Below are positions 25,501 to 40,500 of a stretch of 64,000 nt of DNA, one piece after another. The first letter of the stretch is position 1. The number at the start of each line of letters is the position of its first letter. A program made the translations under genes and the position numbers. The notes under the pieces were generated by a model. It saw only the letters and a list, made by a program, of their open reading frames with translations. It was not told the DNA's origin and did no database searches. This DNA comes from Cranoglanis bouderius (Eukaryota; Chordata; Actinopteri; Siluriformes; Cranoglanididae): assembly GCA_023630585.1 (NCBI GenBank), contig CM042548.1, positions 21,023,027 to 21,087,026 on the forward strand. Direction: 5' to 3'.

Positions 25501-28500
25501 CTGTTGGGTGTGTCTTTACATTAACAGGCTAGAAGTGATGTTGAGGGTTGTTTTCTAGCCTGCTGACCAGCATATGATGCAAGATTATGTCCCCCCACCC
25601 CTCCACCACCCAATAAGTGCTTACCAGGCACTCTGTATGCTATGAGAGAAACATTGTTGTTTTATCCAAACCACTCTCTTGCTGAAGTTACAGTTATTTA
25701 CATGCTTTGGAAATGTCACTGGGTATTTCCGTTGCCTTGCCATCAGAGTGCCAGAGCAAGCTCCACTTTCCTTTAAATGAGAGGTCTGTTTAGCGCGTTT
25801 AATTCACCATCAAGTATTTTTGAGTTTTGACATATGCACTACCCACTTGTATAATGTACTCATCAATGTAATGTAAACTTTACTACTTGTTCCTGTCCTA
25901 CATGCTTTCACCTGAACTAAGCTGAAAGTGGAGCTACTACTTTGAAATAGTCTGAAATTATATTCCGAATCTGGTATTTTTGGTCAATAATTGTGGCCAA
26001 GAACCACTTACTGTCTCAACGAGAGGACGACAGAACTCTATAATAACTTTTAAACACGTGATGCCATGAACTGTTTTCAACCTCTTGCTCCAAAGAGCTC
26101 ACTCAAAAGTCTGTTTTTCCTTCAGAAACTGGTGCACAGATGCACATATAAAGTACTTCTAAACTTCCTAAATGTACAAAATATATGAGATGCTCCACAG
26201 GCCATGTGTAGAATATCCATAGCTGAGATTAATCCAAGATGGATATGGTTGATATTTTGACCCATGTAAACAATCAAACAAACATCTTCCTGATAATTAC
26301 CAGAGGGAGAGTATAGTAGACCCATTGTGACAGCTTTTCTGAGCAAGCATGGCAAAAAAAAAAGTGACAAATAAACGAGGACAAAAGGGATATTATGGCT
26401 GTGCTGTCACTGGTTTTGGCAGGCTCTTGTCTGAGTGTACGATGTTGGGTTGACTGGGAAGAAGAGACTTTGAAAGCCTGGTACTGTGTTTCATGTTCAG
26501 ACTGAGAATTGCATACCCTGTCAGTGGTTTAGTTTGCCCACTGGAAACAAAGCCATTGGCCTTCATTGTGGCCTGAATAGTGATATGAGGCCATGTTAAG
26601 GGTTTGGACACATACTGAAAAATACGTAGGTACATGTGAAAGAGGATCTTGAATTTTTCAGTGTAGACAGTTTAACCTTTCCACAAACAACACCTAGTTC
26701 CACTTTTTGGTATTGGCTCATGTTCATACTGTCTTACTGGTATTACAATATGTGGATACTGTCTTCAATAACACAGTGTATACATCACAATTATATCCTA
26801 ATATTATACTGCATTCCCCATTGAGCTAATTCTGATATAATGATATCAATTCTCATGTCTATAGGTGTGGACTCGCCCACTCGATACAGCTGCGAGGCTC
26901 ACAATGCCAAAGGAGTCACGGTTTCCAGAGAGGCTCACGTCAACATTAAAGGTAGAACAGCATTGATTGAATTCAGTTGCATTCAAACAAAATTCCCACT
27001 TTGGAGTTGAAAATCTAGTAAGATTCATGAAGCCAAAGCCTCAAGCAGTTGTCTTGCATATGTGTTTCAGAGATTCCAGCCAAGGTCTCCAAAATTACTG
27101 TGATGAAACGTGAAGCAAACAAACTCCTCTTAAGTTGGACTCCTGGACATGACGGCTTTTCCCCACTCAATACCTGCCACATCACAGTAAATAATTTCAC
27201 TTGTTATGAGTTTTGCAGGGATCTTAATAGTAATAAGTGTCAGAGTATAGCTCTTACTATAGTTGTTACTTAAGTCACTTAAGCCTAAATACATTTGGCA
27301 TGTTGAGCAATTAGAATCAAAATTAGACGAACACATAATATTAATATATTTTTAGCTCATTTCTAGATGATAAATGATGTTTTGCCTCTGTTCTAGGTGA
27401 GAGAGCTGAGCAGAAAGTTGGGCAACCCTACCAGGGGGCACAGTGTGTCAGTCCCTCCTTTTTTGTATGAGATCACTGACCTGAAAGCCATGACATGGTA
27501 TAACATGAGTGTGTACTGCACAAATGAGATTGGCTCCTCGCTACCCAGCTCCTGGGTCCAGACCAACACAACAGAAGGAGGTGTGTGTTCTGTTCGAATT
27601 AAACAGACTTACGTGTCAATGTCACTTGGACTAAGATGGTTAGACCAATATGTCAGATATTGGTAGAACGGTAGAATATAACTTCTTGCCATTTGGTACT
27701 TATGTTTTTGTTCCAGGAGAATAATCTACTGGGGTCAAGTACAAATAGTTATGTGATGTTTTAGAACTGGCTCACTGTAACCACTTTGATTCTTTGTGAA
27801 GATGACTATTCTGTTACCACAAGGAATATTCAGGATTTTGCATTTGCAAATCTTGTAGCACACATATGCCTAGACTTCAGTGGCTGTTTAGATGCGGGTT
27901 GTCCAGTCCAGCAGTCATCATTAGATGAATTCATAAGATAGTTTTCAACTATTTTAAATGTAGCAGCCTTAGTCATCAAGCTGTTGACACCTGTTTTGTA
28001 TAAACGACAAAAACACAGAACTACAATTCAGTAGATTCATTGACATATCAATAATAAAACACATATTGTTAATGAAATTGCATGAAACTATAACTTAATT
28101 ACTTATGATGCTTTAATAGATATAAAGTCACAATCTATCAGCAATTTTTTTTTTTTTTCTGGAAAAAACCTTGTGGGAGTAGGAGTGGTTTTGGAGAGGA
28201 AATATGCCTTTCCTTTAGGGTGTGTTCACATTATGTTTCCTGTGTATCCCTAAAGGAATGGCACTGAGATATTTTAAGTACTTCAAGACTGTTCTCTCGT
28301 TTTGAAGGGTGAAGGGGCACAGATATGATTACAAGATAATTCTGGACATTTTGTAGTTTACATCACCACTTGTCATCATGTCAGCTCCATGTTAGTTGTG
28401 TGTTGGATTTCAACTTGGTTTCAGTGCAATGAATTATCAAAAGAAAAATACTTATTCAATGTTTTCAGTCCCTTCAGTGGCCCCTCAGAATGTGACTGTT

Positions 28501-31500
28501 CGTGTAAACGAGTCCATGCTGCTAGTACGATGGGACCCTCCTCCTCCCGACAAGATAAACGGGATCCTACAAGGATATGATGTCCTTGTCAATGATGGGA
28601 AATATGTCAATAAGGTTAGTTGTTTTCTTGTTATTTATAGGTGAGTTAAGTTTTAGAAAACTTTCCTATCCTCTCCCCTATCATAGGACGTCTACCAACT
28701 CGGACTGGTAAAGGATAACGCATGCTTCCTACGAGACAGAAGAAGTCAGCTAACATTTTAGGCTATGTCCACATTAATTCAGCTAAATTTGAAAACGCTG
28801 TGGACTGAGAAAACGGAGATATTCAGAAACACTGACAAATTTTTAGGTCATGTGACGCATTCAACTCAAAACAAACAAGATGGTGGACGATGTTGTACTG
28901 CAGTCGTTGTGCCTGCTATCCAGTTTGATAGCGTTGTTTAAGATTAATGTCACTCTGTACAACCTTCAGTTGGCATTTATTTCCAAAGTGGACGGAATTT
29001 TCACTCGCAATTCAAAGAGATGGAAAGTAAATAATAAATAGATGTAAATAAATAAAAGTAAATAATAATAAATAAATAAATAAATAAATGCCTGATGGAA
29101 ATGACACAGGCTAAAGCTTCGTAAGTTTTTACACGTGTGTAGTATAGAGATGTAAACATTTTCAGACTTTTCAGTGTGGATGAGCAATTCTTGGAAACCG
29201 TAGTATAGACAGACAGCGTTTTAAAACGAAAATGCAATTTTCAGATCTATCCAAATTAATGTGGATGTAGCCTTAGAACTGCTGCTCTTGCTGCATCACA
29301 GGGCAGCATAACAGCCAAGTTTGCTTCTTTGGCTCCCAGCCAAGGATGGCTGTGGCATCGTCGAGATTCCAGCTTGTGATCTCCCAATGACCGGGAGAAT
29401 GCTTTTCTGTTCGGCTCCTTTCCTTCAAACGGTTAGGAAATTCATAATAATTTTTTTTCTGCCTAACACTGATTTAAAGGAGCAACTGCTATGAACATTG
29501 ACACTTCCTTCACAACCGACCTCATGAGTTATCTTTTAGGGGAAAAGGGCAGAACTTAGCAGCTCTGCTTCAGCTGGGGTGGCGTCTATATTTGATAAGA
29601 TTTATCCTGAATAAAAATATGCATGCAAATCTTGGTCTTTATAAGGCATCTTTTGGATATGATTATTACATGTCTTGAAACACTTTCAGTTTTTACAAAC
29701 GGCACCTTTAAAGCTGGCCTCAAAAGTTTTATGTTTTGGCAGTTCTGTACGTGCTGCAAATTTTACTGTGCGAAAACTTTAACAACTTGCAGATCTGGGC
29801 TTCTGAGTGGATCAAAAGTAAGGTGTTTGGATTGTGAGTTTGAATCCTGACGATGCTATCTGTGGATAATTGGCTGTCTGGGTGGGGAAGATGACATTAC
29901 TATCTCCCCTGTGACATTGCATGAACAGCAGATTGAAAAGATGGGACGGCTTCTTGTGTGTCAGAGGAAGCACGTATAAGCCCTCACCCTCTCCGCTGTC
30001 ATGAGACAGGGGAGAGCTTAGCTAGAGAGTGGGAATTGTTTGTGTCTACAAATTGGAACAAAAAAAAAAAATTTTCCTCACATATCAATTTGAAATGTTA
30101 CTACACACACTTTAGCTGCACACTTTGGAATACAGAGTCATTGTGTAGACTACAGTACGCCTTACAACATTTACAGTGAGTAATAAAAGAGAAGGTTATT
30201 GGGTCATATTGCGCTATTCAGGGCAGAGGTGAATCACAAATGTCAATTATACCATATATTTTAAAAGTAAAGTATTATTCAAGTCTTGATCAGGTTTCTT
30301 AATTAGCACAGCTAAACCCAGCTGAACACTCAGTCATGAAGTCTCATATTACATTTTATGTTACAAGTGTAAGTTATGTTGTGTATTACACTGAGTCCAT
30401 GTATTAATGACAAGTAATTTGACACTCGTATTCCTACTCGGTTAGGAAAGGCCTAGCCTCGATTTCCAGTCACCAGTCCAATTTACAACAAACAAGCCTT
30501 ATATTTCGCAGAAATGTTTCAAATGCAAGTTGGTCACTTGATGTAGTAAATCTCCAGAGGATCCATAACCATCATCCAGCCTTTTATTGTTGTTTGTCTT
30601 TTTTCTGCTTACCTTCCCAGTGAAATTGCCATCATATCCAAACTTCCTTATGGTTTTAAAACGTCTGTACCTGAGAATTGTTAAAGGTTATCATCAGCAT
30701 TGTTCTGAAATGCCACTCTGCTATAATTATGCAGTTGTTATGTAGCTTCATATAACACACTGAGTTAATGTTTCCTAACCTGGACTATGACCTGCATCTT
30801 GGATAATTTCTTTGTAGCTTTGAATTAGTAAGTAGTAATTCTTTGATTTTGATTAGTAATTATCAGGAAAACGGATCCCCCCCCCCCACAAATCATTTAT
30901 ATGATATCATTTATCATAATTTAATATATATTATACAGGGTGTCTGAAAAGTCAGAAACCAACAAGAGTAAAACTACATGTATTTACTTGTGTATTTATT
31001 CTTTACAGCATGCTCCACATGTTCACCCTTACGCTCTACACATTTTCTCAGCCACTGTATCATGTTTTTGTGGATTTTGCTAAACGTGTTCAGATCGACA
31101 TATGTGCTAACATATTCCCATTGACTTTTCAGACACCCTGTATATTCACTAAGAAGCCAATATTTTAGGTGACTTTTATATAGAATATCAGTCTTCCCTT
31201 GGCAAGGGAAAAAGACGGTGTGGAAACGGAAAGGTTTTTGTCTCTGGACCATGAGTCATCACTGACTGAGTAAAATTTCACTGTGGAAGTGAAAAGCAAA
31301 TTGTGCCGCTCTTTTCTTTAGAAGTGATTCACCAGTATGACTGTAGCACAACACCAGTTACTGGAAGTGTGGAAGTGTGTAACTGCACCTGATTGCTTTC
31401 TAACACCTGTTGCTTGGCTTTAATTCAGCTGGTGCGTCATCATTGTTATGTGCATATTTAAAGACGAGTTGTTGATTGGAATCTAACTATTAGCCATAAC

Positions 31501-34500
31501 ATTCAAGCCAAGTTTAAGCAAGGACCCAGCTGTTCGGTAACAAATGCACATTTTGGTTTACCGTCAGCTGCGTGTTAGCTGTTGTGCTGTCATGCTCTTG
31601 GTACAGAAGGTACAGATGTGATTGTGTCAAGCTGAGCTGTCTTTCTGTCACATGCCGGTCTGTTTTTCCAGTGTGCTTTGAGAAATAGCCTTTCTTCCTC
31701 TTTCCTTAAAGCTTGTCACTTTGTGTTTCTGCATGACTCATCTTGTGACTGCGGTATGTCCTAAATCAGCATTGTTCCTTTCCGTTCCCCAGTTTTGACA
31801 GTAGATGACTTTTTGACCTTCAAAAGATGAACTTATTTCTTAACTTCACTTACTTAATTTAATTCCTTTCTTTCTTTTTTTTCCACTGTTAAATTAGTTT
31901 TGTATATGAATATTGTCTGCCTGGAATTCAAGTCCTTGTGATGGGCTGGTATTTCTGTGTACGCAGTTTTCCTCAAAGGAAACTTTTTTTAAAGGACAAT
32001 TTGCAATTTAAAAATAAAACTTCTATGTGTAATCTAACTTTGAGCTCTTTATCTGTGTGTCTCAGATTCGCAGTATCTCTACACAGGCAGCAGTGGCCAT
32101 GCAAGAGTTTAACACTACTTATACTGTGGAAGTGATGGCTTGCACAAAGGCTGGATGTGGAGTTAGAAGCTCTCGTTACTCAGTCTTTGTCCCAGAGCTT
32201 GGTGAGAACCTCAGTTAATAACATTGCTAGTCACTAATGGGCAAGGATTCAGGAATTTAATTCCTTTTATTTTAGAAACTACTTTTTTGTTGTTGTTTGT
32301 TTGTTTTTTTTTGCATAGAATACCACAAATTGATTTTTTTTTTTTTTTTTACTCACCTTGGAGATTTCCTATTTGACTAGAAAGAACTGAAATAAATTAT
32401 GTGCTAACTTTGGTACATGTCAATCCCCAGTCAATCTTACACTCACTGTCCACTTTAATAGAAACACCTGCTCATTTATGCAGTTATGCATCATTCAGTG
32501 TAAACTCTAGAGACTGTTGCGTGTGAAATTCCCAGTAGATCAAACCAACACATCTGACACCAACATCCATGCCACAGTTAAAGACAGAGAGATTAGACAT
32601 TTCCCTCATTCTGATGTTTGATGTGAACATTAGCTGAAGCTCTTGGCCTGTATCTGCATGATTTTCTGCACTGTGCTGCCGCCACATGATTGGCTGATTG
32701 GATAACTGCATAAATGAGCAGGTGTTCCTATTAAAGTGGGGGGTGAGTGTATCTGACTACACTGTTGTGTTTTGATGTTTTAGTAAATAATAAGAGAAAA
32801 GTGCTTGATCATAACAGCGCATGATCATACAACAAAGGCTTAATCTTTCACATGAATTTCAAGTTAAAAGGATAGTTCACTCATCAGTTATTCACTCTCA
32901 TGTCTTTCCAAACCCATAAGACTTCAGTGGTACCTGGGAGATTTCTGTCCCTCTGTTTACAGTCCAGTAACCAAAACTTTCAAGCTCCAAAAAGTTCATA
33001 AAGGCATTGTAAAAGTAATCCATGTAACTCCAGTGGTTTAATCCCAATTTTATTAAATGATATGAATGCTTTGTGTGTGCAAAAAAACTAAATTAAGTCT
33101 TTATTCACAAAATAAAGGTTCTGTTGTATCACAAGAAGGGATGTTCTCACGTGTCAGAGATCTATGCAGAATTTTGTGATATTTTTGAATAAAGACTTTC
33201 AGTCTTGTTTTAGTTTCAATTTTAGTCTTTTTGCACACACAAAGCATTCATATCACTTCATAAAATTGGGCTTAAACCACTGGAGTCACATGGATTACTT
33301 TTACGATGCCTTTATGAACTTTTTGGAGCTTGAAAGTTTTGGTTGCTGGACTGTAAACGGAGGGACAGAAATCTCCCAGGTTTCATTAAAAATGTCTTCA
33401 GTTATGTTCCGAAGATGAATTAAAGTCTTACGGGTTTGGAACGACATGAGGGTGAGTAACTGACGACAGAATTTTCATTTTTGGGTGAACTATCCCTTTA
33501 AATCTTTACGTTCCATCAATTATAATTCATGTACAAATTAAGAAATGACTTAACTGGGAAAATCTCCCAACAGTACTCTAAAAGACATCATTTCACAGAT
33601 ATGAACACATATATGACAGGCAAATTTGATCAGTTTCATTTATCTGGAACCCAATTCTTTAAACCATATGAGCCCTTAATAAGCTTCTGATTTGGGCACA
33701 AATGATTGCTAAAGATACCTTATATTTCATAGTTTCTGAGCTTTAAAGGTCATCATACCATATTATTGGGTGAGTTTCTTTTGCTTGCATGAAGCATGTT
33801 TGTGTATGTGTGTTTTTGTTCCAGATATACCCTCCCCGTCTTCCAGTCCAGTTACACATGGTTCAGACTCTCTGTACATTGTGTTGGGAGTGACCTGTGG
33901 TGCCTGTCTTGTGATGTTTCTGGTGTTTTTAGCTATATGCATGCATAGCCGGATACTAGAGACTCGACTAGGGTGAGTTTGGATACACGTTTTCATCTTT
34001 CGTCTTACCTCACTTAACAATACACTATTTAAAAAGTGCTGTGCATCAGTCACATCTAAAATCAACAGTTTGGTGACTGGACTCTGTGAGATTACTTTCT
34101 TTTTGTTAGCTGCCTACATCCTAATAGATGTCTTTCATAGTCCTGTAGTCTGAAGTTCTGGAAATACACACAATGAATATACATACTTTTCTTTTTCCCC
34201 ATAGCTGCTACTCTGGTATGTACAGTTCCCTCCACTAATATTGGCACCCTTGGTAAATATGAGCAAAGAAGGCTGTGAAAAATTGTCTTTATTGTTTAAC
34301 CTTTTGATCTTTTGTTCAGAAAATTCACACAAAAAACTCTGCTCTCATGGATATCAAACAATTGCAAACACAACACAGGTTTATAAAAAAAAATATCTTT
34401 GTTAAAAATATAAGTGTGCAGCAATTATTGGCACCCCTATGAATTCATATGAGAAAAATATATTTGAAGTATATTACTCAAATTATTAGAGTATGATACT

Positions 34501-37500
34501 CTATCAAATATCAACAGATATTAAATGAAAACCTGACTGCCTCTGCCAGAAAGCTTAAAATGGGCCGTAGTTGGATCTTCCAGCAGGACAATGATCCAAA
34601 ATATACATCAAAATCAACACATAAATGGTTTACTGACCACAAAATCAAGATCCTGCCATGGCCATCCCAGTCCCCTGACTTGCTGTTATCTTGGCAAAGG
34701 GAGGTACAGTGCATCCGGAAAGTATTCACAGCGCTTCACTTTTTCCACATTTTGTTATGTTACAGCTTTATTCCAAAATGGATTAAATTCATTATTTTCC
34801 TCAAAATTCTACAAACAATACCCCATAATGGGAATTTGCGAAGTTATTAAAAATAAAAAACGAAAAAATCACATGTACATAAGTATTCACAGCATTTGCC
34901 ATGACACTCAAAATTGAGCTCAGGTGCATCCTGTTTCCACTGATCATCCTTGAGATGTTTCTACGACTTGATTGGAGTCCATCTGTGGTAAATTCAGTTG
35001 ATTGGACATGATTTGGAAAGGCACACACCTGTCTATATAAGGTCCTACAGTTAACAGTGCATGTCAGAGCACAAACCAAGCCATGAAGTCCAAGGAATTG
35101 CCTGTAGACCTCTGAGACAGATTTGTATCGAGGAACAGATCTGGGGAAGGGTACAGAAAAATTTCTGCAGCATTGAAGGTCCCAATGAGCACAGTGGCCT
35201 CCATCATCCGTAAATGGAAGAAGTTTGGATCTACCCGGACTCTTCCTAGAGCGGGCCACCCGGCCAAACTGAGCAATCGGGGGAGAAGGGCCTTAGCCAG
35301 GGAGCTGACCAAGAACCCGATGGTCACTCTGACAGAGCTCCAGCATTTCTTTGTGGAGAGAGGAGAACCTTCCAGAAGAACAACCATCTCTGCAGCACTC
35401 CACCAATCAGGCCTGTATGGTAGAGTGGCCAGACGGAAGCCACTCCTCAGTAAAAGGCACATGACAGCCCGCCTGGAGTTTGCCAAAAGGCACCTGAAGG
35501 ACTCTCAGACCATGAGAAACAAATATTGAACTCTTTGGCCTGAATAGCAAGCATCATGTCTGGAGGAAACCAGGCACCGCTCATCACCTGGCTAATGCCA
35601 TCCCTACAGTGAAGCATGGTGGTGGCAGCATCATGCTGTGGGGATGTTTTTCAGCAGCAGGAACTGGGAGACTAGTCAGGATTGAGGGAAAGATGAATGC
35701 AGCAATGTACAGAGACATCCTTGATGAAAACCTGCTCCAGAGCACTCTGGACCTCAGACAGGTTCATCTTCCAACAGGACAACGACCCTAAGCGCACAGC
35801 CAAGATAACAAAGGAGTGGCTACGGGACAACTCTGTGAATGTCCTTGAGTGGCCCAGCCAGAGCCCAGACTGAACATCTCTGGAGAGATCTGAAAATGGC
35901 TGTGCACCGACGCTCCCCATCCAACCTGAGGGAGCTTGAGAGGTCCTGCAAAGAAGAATGGGAGAAACTGCCCAAAAATAGGTGTGCCAAGCTTGTAGCA
36001 TCATACTCAAAAAGACTTGAGGCTGTAATTGGTGCCAAAGGTGCTTCAACAAAGTATTGAGCAAAGGCTGTGAATACTTATGTACATGTGATTTTTTTCG
36101 TTTTTTATTTTTAATGAATTTGCAAAGATTTCAAACAAACTTCTTTCACGTTGTCATTATGGGGTATTGTTTGTAGAATTTTGAGGAAAATAATGAATTT
36201 AATCCATTTTGGAATAAGGCTGTAACATAACAAAATGTGGAAAAAGTGAAGCGCTGTGAATACTTTCCGGATGCACTGTAGCACAAAGTATTGACTAAAA
36301 GGGTGCCAATAAATGTTGCACACCTATATTTAACAAAGATCTTCTTTTTTGTTTTTTGGATAAACCTGTTTTGTTTGCAATTGTTTGATATCCATGTGAA
36401 CAGAGTATTTTTGTGATTTTTTTTATTTTTTTTAACAAAAGATCAAAAGGTTAAACAATAAAGACAATTTTTAACAGCCTTCTTTGCTCATATTTACCAA
36501 GGGTGCCAATATTAATGGAGGGCACTGTACATACTGTAGCTCTCGAAGGCGTGAGAAGGAGATGTGCATCCGGGCACTTCCAGAGCTTGCTTGCTCATTA
36601 TGGTTTCCTCAGTCGAGATTGGTCAATTGTGCAATTTTATCAGATAAAAATATTGTTTTGGGAAAATCTGGGGTGGGGGGGGCGGATCACAGCAGTGCTG
36701 ACAAGCTCCAGTGCCCCCAGCTGTGTGTCAGGAACAACAATAAAAACACCCCGCCCCCCATCATTCTCTGGCAGCCACTATGGAACCTCTGACTCACACC
36801 AGGTTCCTAGAAGAATGTGTCCTAAGCTCATAGTGGCAAAGATTTTATTTTTTAGCAAGCTGATTAATTATGCTTTACATTCAAATGGTCACTAGTTTGA
36901 TGGCTGTTATTTGCAGGGTTTTTTTCCTGTCGTTGCTCTGTGAGTCTCATGCGGGTATTTGCCTCCCCCTACAGGAGGTTGCTTGGATTCAACGCGAAGC
37001 TTTCGCCCATCGTCGAGTACACACCTCAGAGGTCCTACAATCGATCAGCGATTGAAATGACACGTAGGTCAAACAGTATCAGCTTTGTTTCCCTGCCTTT
37101 TAGTAGGAGTGAAATTATTTTGGACATCTGACAACTCTGTATTTATCAGATTGTAAGTCTAATAGAGTATATTAGTATATATACATGAGGAAGTTTTATT
37201 AGACACACTGATGTATAAAGCTTTATTTTATTTTATTTTATTTTATTAGACTTATGAGAAAAGCAAGCCTTAGAATTTGGAAAATATGGTAAACTCTAGT
37301 CATGAAGCTGTCAGTCAGAGAAAACTTTGGGTCATCAATCACCTCAACAAGTAACACAGCAAAAGAGAACACACCCAGACAAACATATAAGCACACACAT
37401 ACAGAATGCTGAGGGTATTCTGGATTTTATATCATTATTCCATATAGTTTCATGTAGTAGTGGAATTCATATCTATTTTCCTTTTTTTGCACTTTGAATG

Positions 37501-40500
37501 AGGCTTGCTTTCTATTTTGATGTTCATTTATCCAGTCATACAGCACATCGATGTTTGATTGATTGATTTTTTTTTTTGGTTAAAAGCTACATTGCAATTT
37601 ACATTTTTAACCTCAAAATGCTTTGCCCTTCTAGTCACAAACCTAGGTGTCAGTCAAGAACTTCAGACCAAGCTTCAGGATGTGATGATTTTAAGAAACC
37701 TGCTTGCCATTGGAAAAGTCCTTGGAGAAGGTTAGAACCAGTTCAGCACTGATTTTAAGCAGAATGGACTGAGTTTTATGGACTGTGAAACCACATTCTT
37801 TGTAAAGATGTCACATGGTGTTTAGGTGTATCTCTTTTAAAGCTCTACCACTGACCTGTTTCTTTTCTCAGGGGAGTTCGGTTCCGTAATGGAGGGCCAC
37901 CTAAAGTGGCCTGATGGAACAAGTGAAAAAGTAGCTGTGAAGACAATGAAATGTAAGTCCAGTTTAACACTTATTATACTATGGTAATTAGAAATGTGTG
38001 TATACATTTTTTTTGGGGTGGCATTGTGGTGCACTGAGTAGCGTTTACACCTAACATCTCCAGGTTCCCAGGCCCGATCCTGAGCTCAGGTTACTGTTTG
38101 TGTGAAGTTTCTATGCATGTTCTCCCCCTATTCGCATGGGTTTCCTCTGGGTTCTCTGGTTTCCTTCACCTCCCAGAAACATGCCACTAGGTGGATTAGC
38201 TAAGATAAATTGCCCCTAGGTGTGAATGAGTGAGTGTGTGAATGGGTATGCATGGTGCCCTGATTTGAACTGATTTTGTGAACTGACCCAGTATTACAGG
38301 GATCAGCTCCAGATCCACTGCAACCAGGATAAGTAAGTGAGTGAGAGAGTTTTGTCAGAATAATTAAAAAAGTTATTCTTTACCAAAAATACTATGGTGG
38401 ATTAAAAAAGGATTAATTAAAGGCATGCAAGGGAATGCCACTCATCCCAATTAACAACATTACAAAGGACTTTTAAATTAATGTTTTATTACTCAAGATA
38501 TTTCTCACACTAAATAGTTTTACATCCTCAAATGAAATTTTTTTTTTTTTTTTTTATTGAAGCACAAAAAAGTTATCCAATACCTATCACCCATGTGAAA
38601 AACTAATTGCCCCAAACTAACCAAATGCTTCCGATAACTGGAGATCAGTCTTTCACAGCGCTGTGGTAGAATTTTGGCTCACTCTTCTTTGCAAAACTTC
38701 TTTAGTTCAGCCACATTGGAGGGTTTTTGAGCATGAACTGCCTGTTTAAGGAACAGCATCTCAATTGAGTTCAATTCAGGACTTTGATTAGGCCACTCCG
38801 AAACTTTAATTTTGCTTTTTTGAGCCATTCAGAGGTGAACTTACTCCTAGGCTTTGGATCATTGTCCTGCTGCATAATCCAGTTGTGCTTGAGTTTCAAC
38901 TTACGGACTGAAGACCGGACATTCTTCTTTAGGATTTCCTGGTAGAGAGCAGAATTCATGTTTCCCTCAATTATTGAAAGTTGCCCAGGCCCTGAAGCAG
39001 CAAAGCATCCCCACACCATCACACTTCCACCACCATGCTTAATCATAGGCATGATGTTCTTTTTGTGGAATTTGGTGTTTAGTTTACGCCAGATGTAACG
39101 GTGCCCCTGTCTTCCAAACAGTTCCACTTTCGACTCCTCAATCCACAGAACATTCTCCCAAAAGGTCTGAGGATCATCAAGGTGTGTTTTGGCAAAATTT
39201 AGACGAGCCTTAATGTTCTTCTGGGTTAGCAGTGGTTTTCACCTCACCACTCTAACATGGATGCCATTTTTGCCCAGTGTCTTTCTGATAGTGGAGTCAT
39301 GAATGGTGACCTTTATTGATGCAAGAGAGGCCTGTAGTTCAGTTGATGTTGTCCTTGGGTCTTTTGTGACCTCCTGGATGAGTAGTTGCTGTGCTCTTGG
39401 AGGAATTTTGTAAGGCCGGCCACTTCTGGGAAGGTTCACTACTGTGCCGGGTTTTTCCATTTGGAGATAATGGCTCTCACTGTGGTCCTTTGGAGTCCCA
39501 GAACCTTTGAAAGCTTTGTAATCCTTACAAGACTGATGTATTTTAATCATCTTCTTTCTCATCATTTCTGGAATTTCTTTCAACTTTGGCATAGTATGTT
39601 ACTGGGTAAGACCTTTTAACCAACTTCATGCTGTTGAAAAAGTTGTATTTAAGTGTTGATTTGATTGAACAGGGTTTGCAGTAATCAGGCCTGGTTGCGT
39701 CTAGTCGAGCTGAACCCCATTATAAATGCAGTTTCATAGATTTGGGGAATTAGTAACTACGGGAGCAAATACATTTTCACACAGGCCCAGTTGGTATTGG
39801 ATAACTTTTTTGTTTCAATAAATAACATTATCATTTAAAAACTGTATTTTGTGTTCACTCAGGTTGCCTTTGTTTTATCTTAGATTTTGATTTAATTTCT
39901 GAAAGAATTTAGATGTATGAGATATACACAAAAACAGAAGAAATCTTTTTCACAGCACAAATACTTTTTCACAGCACTGTATTTGACATTTTAATTTAAT
40001 TCATATTTACATATTGTACGTATTAATGTTTACATGAGTCATTAGTAGAGAGGTCACATTAACTGTATTGGTAATGCAGAGTGTTTGGTTCTGTGTGCTG
40101 GAGTTCAACCTCCAGAAGTGGCGAAGCAAACACTAAAGAACTTACTTTTAAAAAAAAGGGTATAATAGACAGTGTTAACCAGTGAAGAATAAATATTTTT
40201 CATATTATTGTTGAAATATTTAATAATGATGCTCTGTATAATTATATACAGTGTGTTTGTGTATGTGGATTTTCCCTGTGTCTATATGGATTTTTGGTCC
40301 AAATTGGACTCGCCACCCCTTTACAATTTGTTTCATTAAAAGTGGAAACATTTAACCAAAGATTTGCTTTTTTCCAGTGGAGAATTTCTCTCAGAGGGAG
40401 ATAGATGAGTTTCTGAATGAGGCTGCCTGCATGAAGGACTTTAACCACCCTAATGTAATTCGGCTACTAGGTAAGATGTTAGTTTTCGGTTAAAACCGAA

